A program made the position numbers and the translations under genes. Under the pieces are notes generated by a model, which was not told where the DNA came from, searched no databases, and saw only the letters and a list, made by a program, of their open reading frames with translations. DNA of 64,000 nucleotides from Streptomyces sp. QL37 (GTDB lineage Bacteria > Actinomycetota > Actinomycetes > Streptomycetales > Streptomycetaceae). Below are positions 61,992 to 64,000 of the stretch, in pieces; the first letter of the stretch is position 1; each line of letters starts with the position of its first letter. The stretch covers positions 124,001-188,000 of the forward strand of contig NZ_PTJS01000001.1 of NCBI RefSeq assembly GCF_002941025.1. The letters are read 5' to 3'.

Positions 61992-64000
61992 GGCGGACGC
62001 CCCTGGCCCAGGGCCGTCGTCGTCCCTGGCCACCGTCGTCGTCCGGGTCGCGGCGTCGGCCAGGCCGGCCGGTGAGCCCTCCGGAAGCCCGCTCTGGAGC
62101 AGCGCGGTCGGCAGCAGGACCACGGCGGTCGTGCCCCCGTACGGGGATGTACGCAGCCGGACCTTGATGCGGTGACGGGCGGAGAGCCTGCTCACCACGA
62201 AGAGACCGAGCCGGTCGCTGTCGAAGAGGTCGAGGGTCTCGGACTGTTCGATGCGGCCGTTGGCCTCGTCGAGCAGTTCCCTGCCCATGCCGAGCCCTCG
62301 GTCCTCGATCTCCAAGGCGTATCCGTTGCCCACGGGTTCCCCGCTGATCCGCACCTTGGTGTGCGGTGGCGAGAACTGGGCCGCGTTCTCCACGAGTTCG
62401 GCCAGCAGATGGGTGAGGTCGGCCACCGCCGCGCCCTTCACGCCGGCGTCCGGCAGCGCCCGCACCTCCACGCGCGCGTAGTCCTCGATCTCCGAGACCG
62501 CCGCGCGTACGACGTCGGTCAGCGGCACGGGCATCCGCCAGGCGCGCCCCGGGGCGGCGCCGGAGAGGATGATCAGGCTCTCGGCGTGCCGTCTCATGCG
62601 GGTGGTGAGGTGGTCGAGACGGAACAGGTCACCGAGTTCGCCCGGGTCGTCGGCACGGCGCTCCATGCCGTCGAGGAGGGCGAGCTGGCGGTGGACGAGG
62701 ACCTGGCTGCGGCGGGCCAGGTTGACGAAGACGCCGGAGATGCCGCTGGCGAGTTCGGCGCGTTCGACCGCGGCGTCGAGGGCCGCCCGGTGCACGGTGT
62801 CCAGGGCTTCCCCGACCTGGCCGATCTCGTCGTGGGGCGTCCGTCCGGGCGGCGCTTCGGCCCGCACGTCGATCTCCTCACCGGCACGCAGGCGCCGCAT
62901 GGCGTGGGGAAGTTTGTGCCGGGCGATCTCCAGCGCACCGTCCCGGAGGCCGACGAGTTCGACGACGAGTCCGCGGCCGATCCGCACGGAGATCACCAAC
63001 GAGGCGGCGGCGGCGAGGAATCCGAGCAGGACAGCTGCCCCCGCCGGGCTGAACAGCGCACGTGTGAAGGGGCCCGAGCGGTCGGAGGCGCGGGCGCCGG
63101 CCGGCGTCCCGATGGCCCTCAGCTCCGTGCCTACGGTCGCCACGTCCCGCTCCCAGGCGGCGGACGGCGCCGCCTGTGCGGCGCGGCGCCCGGGGGGTGC
63201 GGCCAGCACGCTGTCCTCGGCCGCCGTGAGCCGTCGGTAGGCGCTGCGCTCCGTGAGGACACGCCAGGCCTCACGGACGGTGGCCGGCAGATCGGCTCCG
63301 GCCGCCCCGGCCAGAGCCCGGCGGGTCGCCACGGCGCCGGTGAACAGGCGCAGTTGTTCCCCTTCGAGTCCGCCGGTCAGTACGGCCGACGCCAGCAGTG
63401 CCTCCTCGCGGGCCAGCATCTCCCCGCTCCGGCTCAGTTCGAGAAGAACACGGGCCTCCGCCCCGGTTTCGGCGTCCTGTGTGCCGGTCAGGGCCCCGAA
63501 GACACCGAAGGCCGCGGAGATGGCCTCGGTGTACCGCGTGTACGCGGTGCGCGTCTCCGCCTCGGTGGCCCGGGACGCTCCGGGATCGCCCTCCGACGGG
63601 TCCAGGATCGCGGTGCGCAGGCTCCGCAGTCGCTGCGTCCGGTCCAGGAACGTGCTCAGCCGGCCGGCGGCGCCCGCGGAGAGGATGCCGGCGTCGGCGA
63701 CGGTGTGTGCGTCGCCCAGGCGCAGGGCTTCCAGTGCCGTGTCGGTGCGTTCTGCCCGCTGCTGCAGGGCTCCGGCGTGCCCGGCGCCGGGGGCGGCCAG
63801 CTGACGCAGTGCCGCAGTGCGTTCGCTCTGCAGCGCGCCGACGGCTGCGGCGACCGGGACTCGTACGGTGCTGTCCACGCGCTGGACCTCACGCAGGCGT
63901 GCCACGTCCTGCGCCGTGGTGACGGTGGCGAGTCCCCAGAGGGCGAGCAGAGAGACGACGGGCACCATCAGCAGTGAAATGATCTTTGCCCGTACGGTCC
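61917..64000 (-). CDS. cvnA: Conservon sensor histidine-kinase-like protein (CvnA), 5' end outside window, 3' frameshifted
   Basis: The frame runs off the window edge ('TVRAKIISLLMVPVVSLLAL' is the membrane start). An extracellular region rich in Ala/Arg (about 30-310) and a second membrane helix ('AAVLLGFLAAAASLVISVRI') follow. HAMP-like and dimerisation segments ('RDGALEIARHKLPHAMRRLR', 'LALLDGMERRADDPGELGDL') precede an HATPase domain ('LLAELVENAAQFSPPHTKVR', 'EIEDRGLGMGRELLDEANGR', 'LGLFVVSRLSARHRIKVRLR'). After the kinase domain it runs into a wrong frame and stops at 61917. The expected Pro-rich tail continues in another frame from about 61980. Confidence 0.88.
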   Translation of the reverse strand, partial: TVRAKIISLLMVPVVSLLALWGLATVTTAQDVARLREVQRVDSTVRVPVAAAVGALQSERTAALRQLAAPGAGHAGALQQRAERTDTALEALRLGDAHTVADAGILSAGAAGRLSTFLDRTQRLRSLRTAILDPSEGDPGASRATEAETRTAYTRYTEAISAAFGVFGALTGTQDAETGAEARVLLELSRSGEMLAREEALLASAVLTGGLEGEQLRLFTGAVATRRALAGAAGADLPATVREAWRVLTERSAYRRLTAAEDSVLAAPPGRRAAQAAPSAAWERDVATVGTELRAIGTPAGARASDRSGPFTRALFSPAGAAVLLGFLAAAASLVISVRIGRGLVVELVGLRDGALEIARHKLPHAMRRLRAGEEIDVRAEAPPGRTPHDEIGQVGEALDTVHRAALDAAVERAELASGISGVFVNLARRSQVLVHRQLALLDGMERRADDPGELGDLFRLDHLTTRMRRHAESLIILSGAAPGRAWRMPVPLTDVVRAAVSEIEDYARVEVRALPDAGVKGAAVADLTHLLAELVENAAQFSPPHTKVRISGEPVGNGYALEIEDRGLGMGRELLDEANGRIEQSETLDLFDSDRLGLFVVSRLSARHRIKVRLRTSPYGGTTAVVLLPTALLQSGLPEGSPAGLADAATRTTTVARDDDGPGPGASAPHPARWRARRPRALGRGRGPDRPR

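Noticed and set aside
60210..62400. Insertion sequence or integron as the source of the inverted repeats
   Set aside because: The repeated DNA is cvnA/cvnB coding sequence; there is no transposase, no terminal inverted repeat of IS type and no target duplication.
62172..63977. 601-codon + frame opposite cvnA
   Set aside because: Antisense of the sensor kinase; no ribosome-binding site or family.

Overview
The window is high-GC actinobacterial chromosome, almost certainly Streptomyces. The evidence is very strong G/C bias at third codon positions, many GTG starts, an XRE/DUF397 pair, a conservon (roadblock, DUF742 and Ras-like GTPase), two Methyltransf_19 (DUF574) proteins, a SapA-like secreted protein, an alditol oxidase, an LAETG-type sortase substrate and many sigma-B style partner-switching proteins. 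I see no rRNA, CRISPR array or insertion sequence; one tRNA (Trp) is present.

Layout. 1-4.0 kb: the end of a DUF4139 protein, a DUF427 protein and a FUSC-type membrane protein. 4.2-12.1 kb: a complete co-directional yhf cluster (YhfZ regulator, YhfY PRD protein, YhfU, YhfT membrane protein, Php, YhfS, YhfX, YhfW), the counterpart of the uncharacterised E. coli yhf operon with shuffled gene order. It starts with a leaderless-looking promoter, carries near-identical operator-like motifs before its first two genes and ends in a strong hairpin. 12.1-20 kb: SapA-like protein, DeoR regulator divergent from a NUDIX hydrolase, TerB, a DCC-family protein, a methyltransferase, class A beta-lactamase, VOC and SRPBCC proteins, and a solitary hemC. 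20-30 kb: two DUF574 methyltransferases, XRE/DUF397/HATPase module, SGNH hydrolase, a small ORF, tRNA-Trp, ohr/ohrR, a PP2C phosphatase beside a MASE1 membrane protein, and alditol oxidase. 30-46 kb: a predicted membrane-bound sigma factor with an external CAP domain, a second FUSC protein, a solitary ctaD, GH25 lysozyme, an unusual radical SAM protein, and a stress-type cluster (STAS, MarR, GAF-PP2C, sigma-B-like factor). 46-52 kb: rhaI-rhaD-rhaB for L-rhamnose catabolism behind a promoter flanked by two matching operators. 52-57.9 kb: HIBYL-CoA hydrolase, a PAS-GAF-PP2C-HATPase protein, a sortase substrate, GNAT and DUF6397 proteins. 57.9-64 kb: a conservon (cvnA-B-C-D plus an extra roadblock gene) on the minus strand.

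The most striking structural feature is at 60.2-62.4 kb. The cvnA 3' end and cvnB 5' end occur as alternating inverted copies joined at 4-13 nt microhomologies, next to a frameshift in the cvnA tail. This is either a recent template-switch rearrangement or an assembly/library chimera. The most striking biological system is the yhf cluster: two PLP enzymes, a phosphopentomutase-like enzyme, a phosphotriesterase-like hydrolase and a membrane protein under YhfZ, whose shared substrate I cannot name. The sigma-CAP fusion is the next best candidate.
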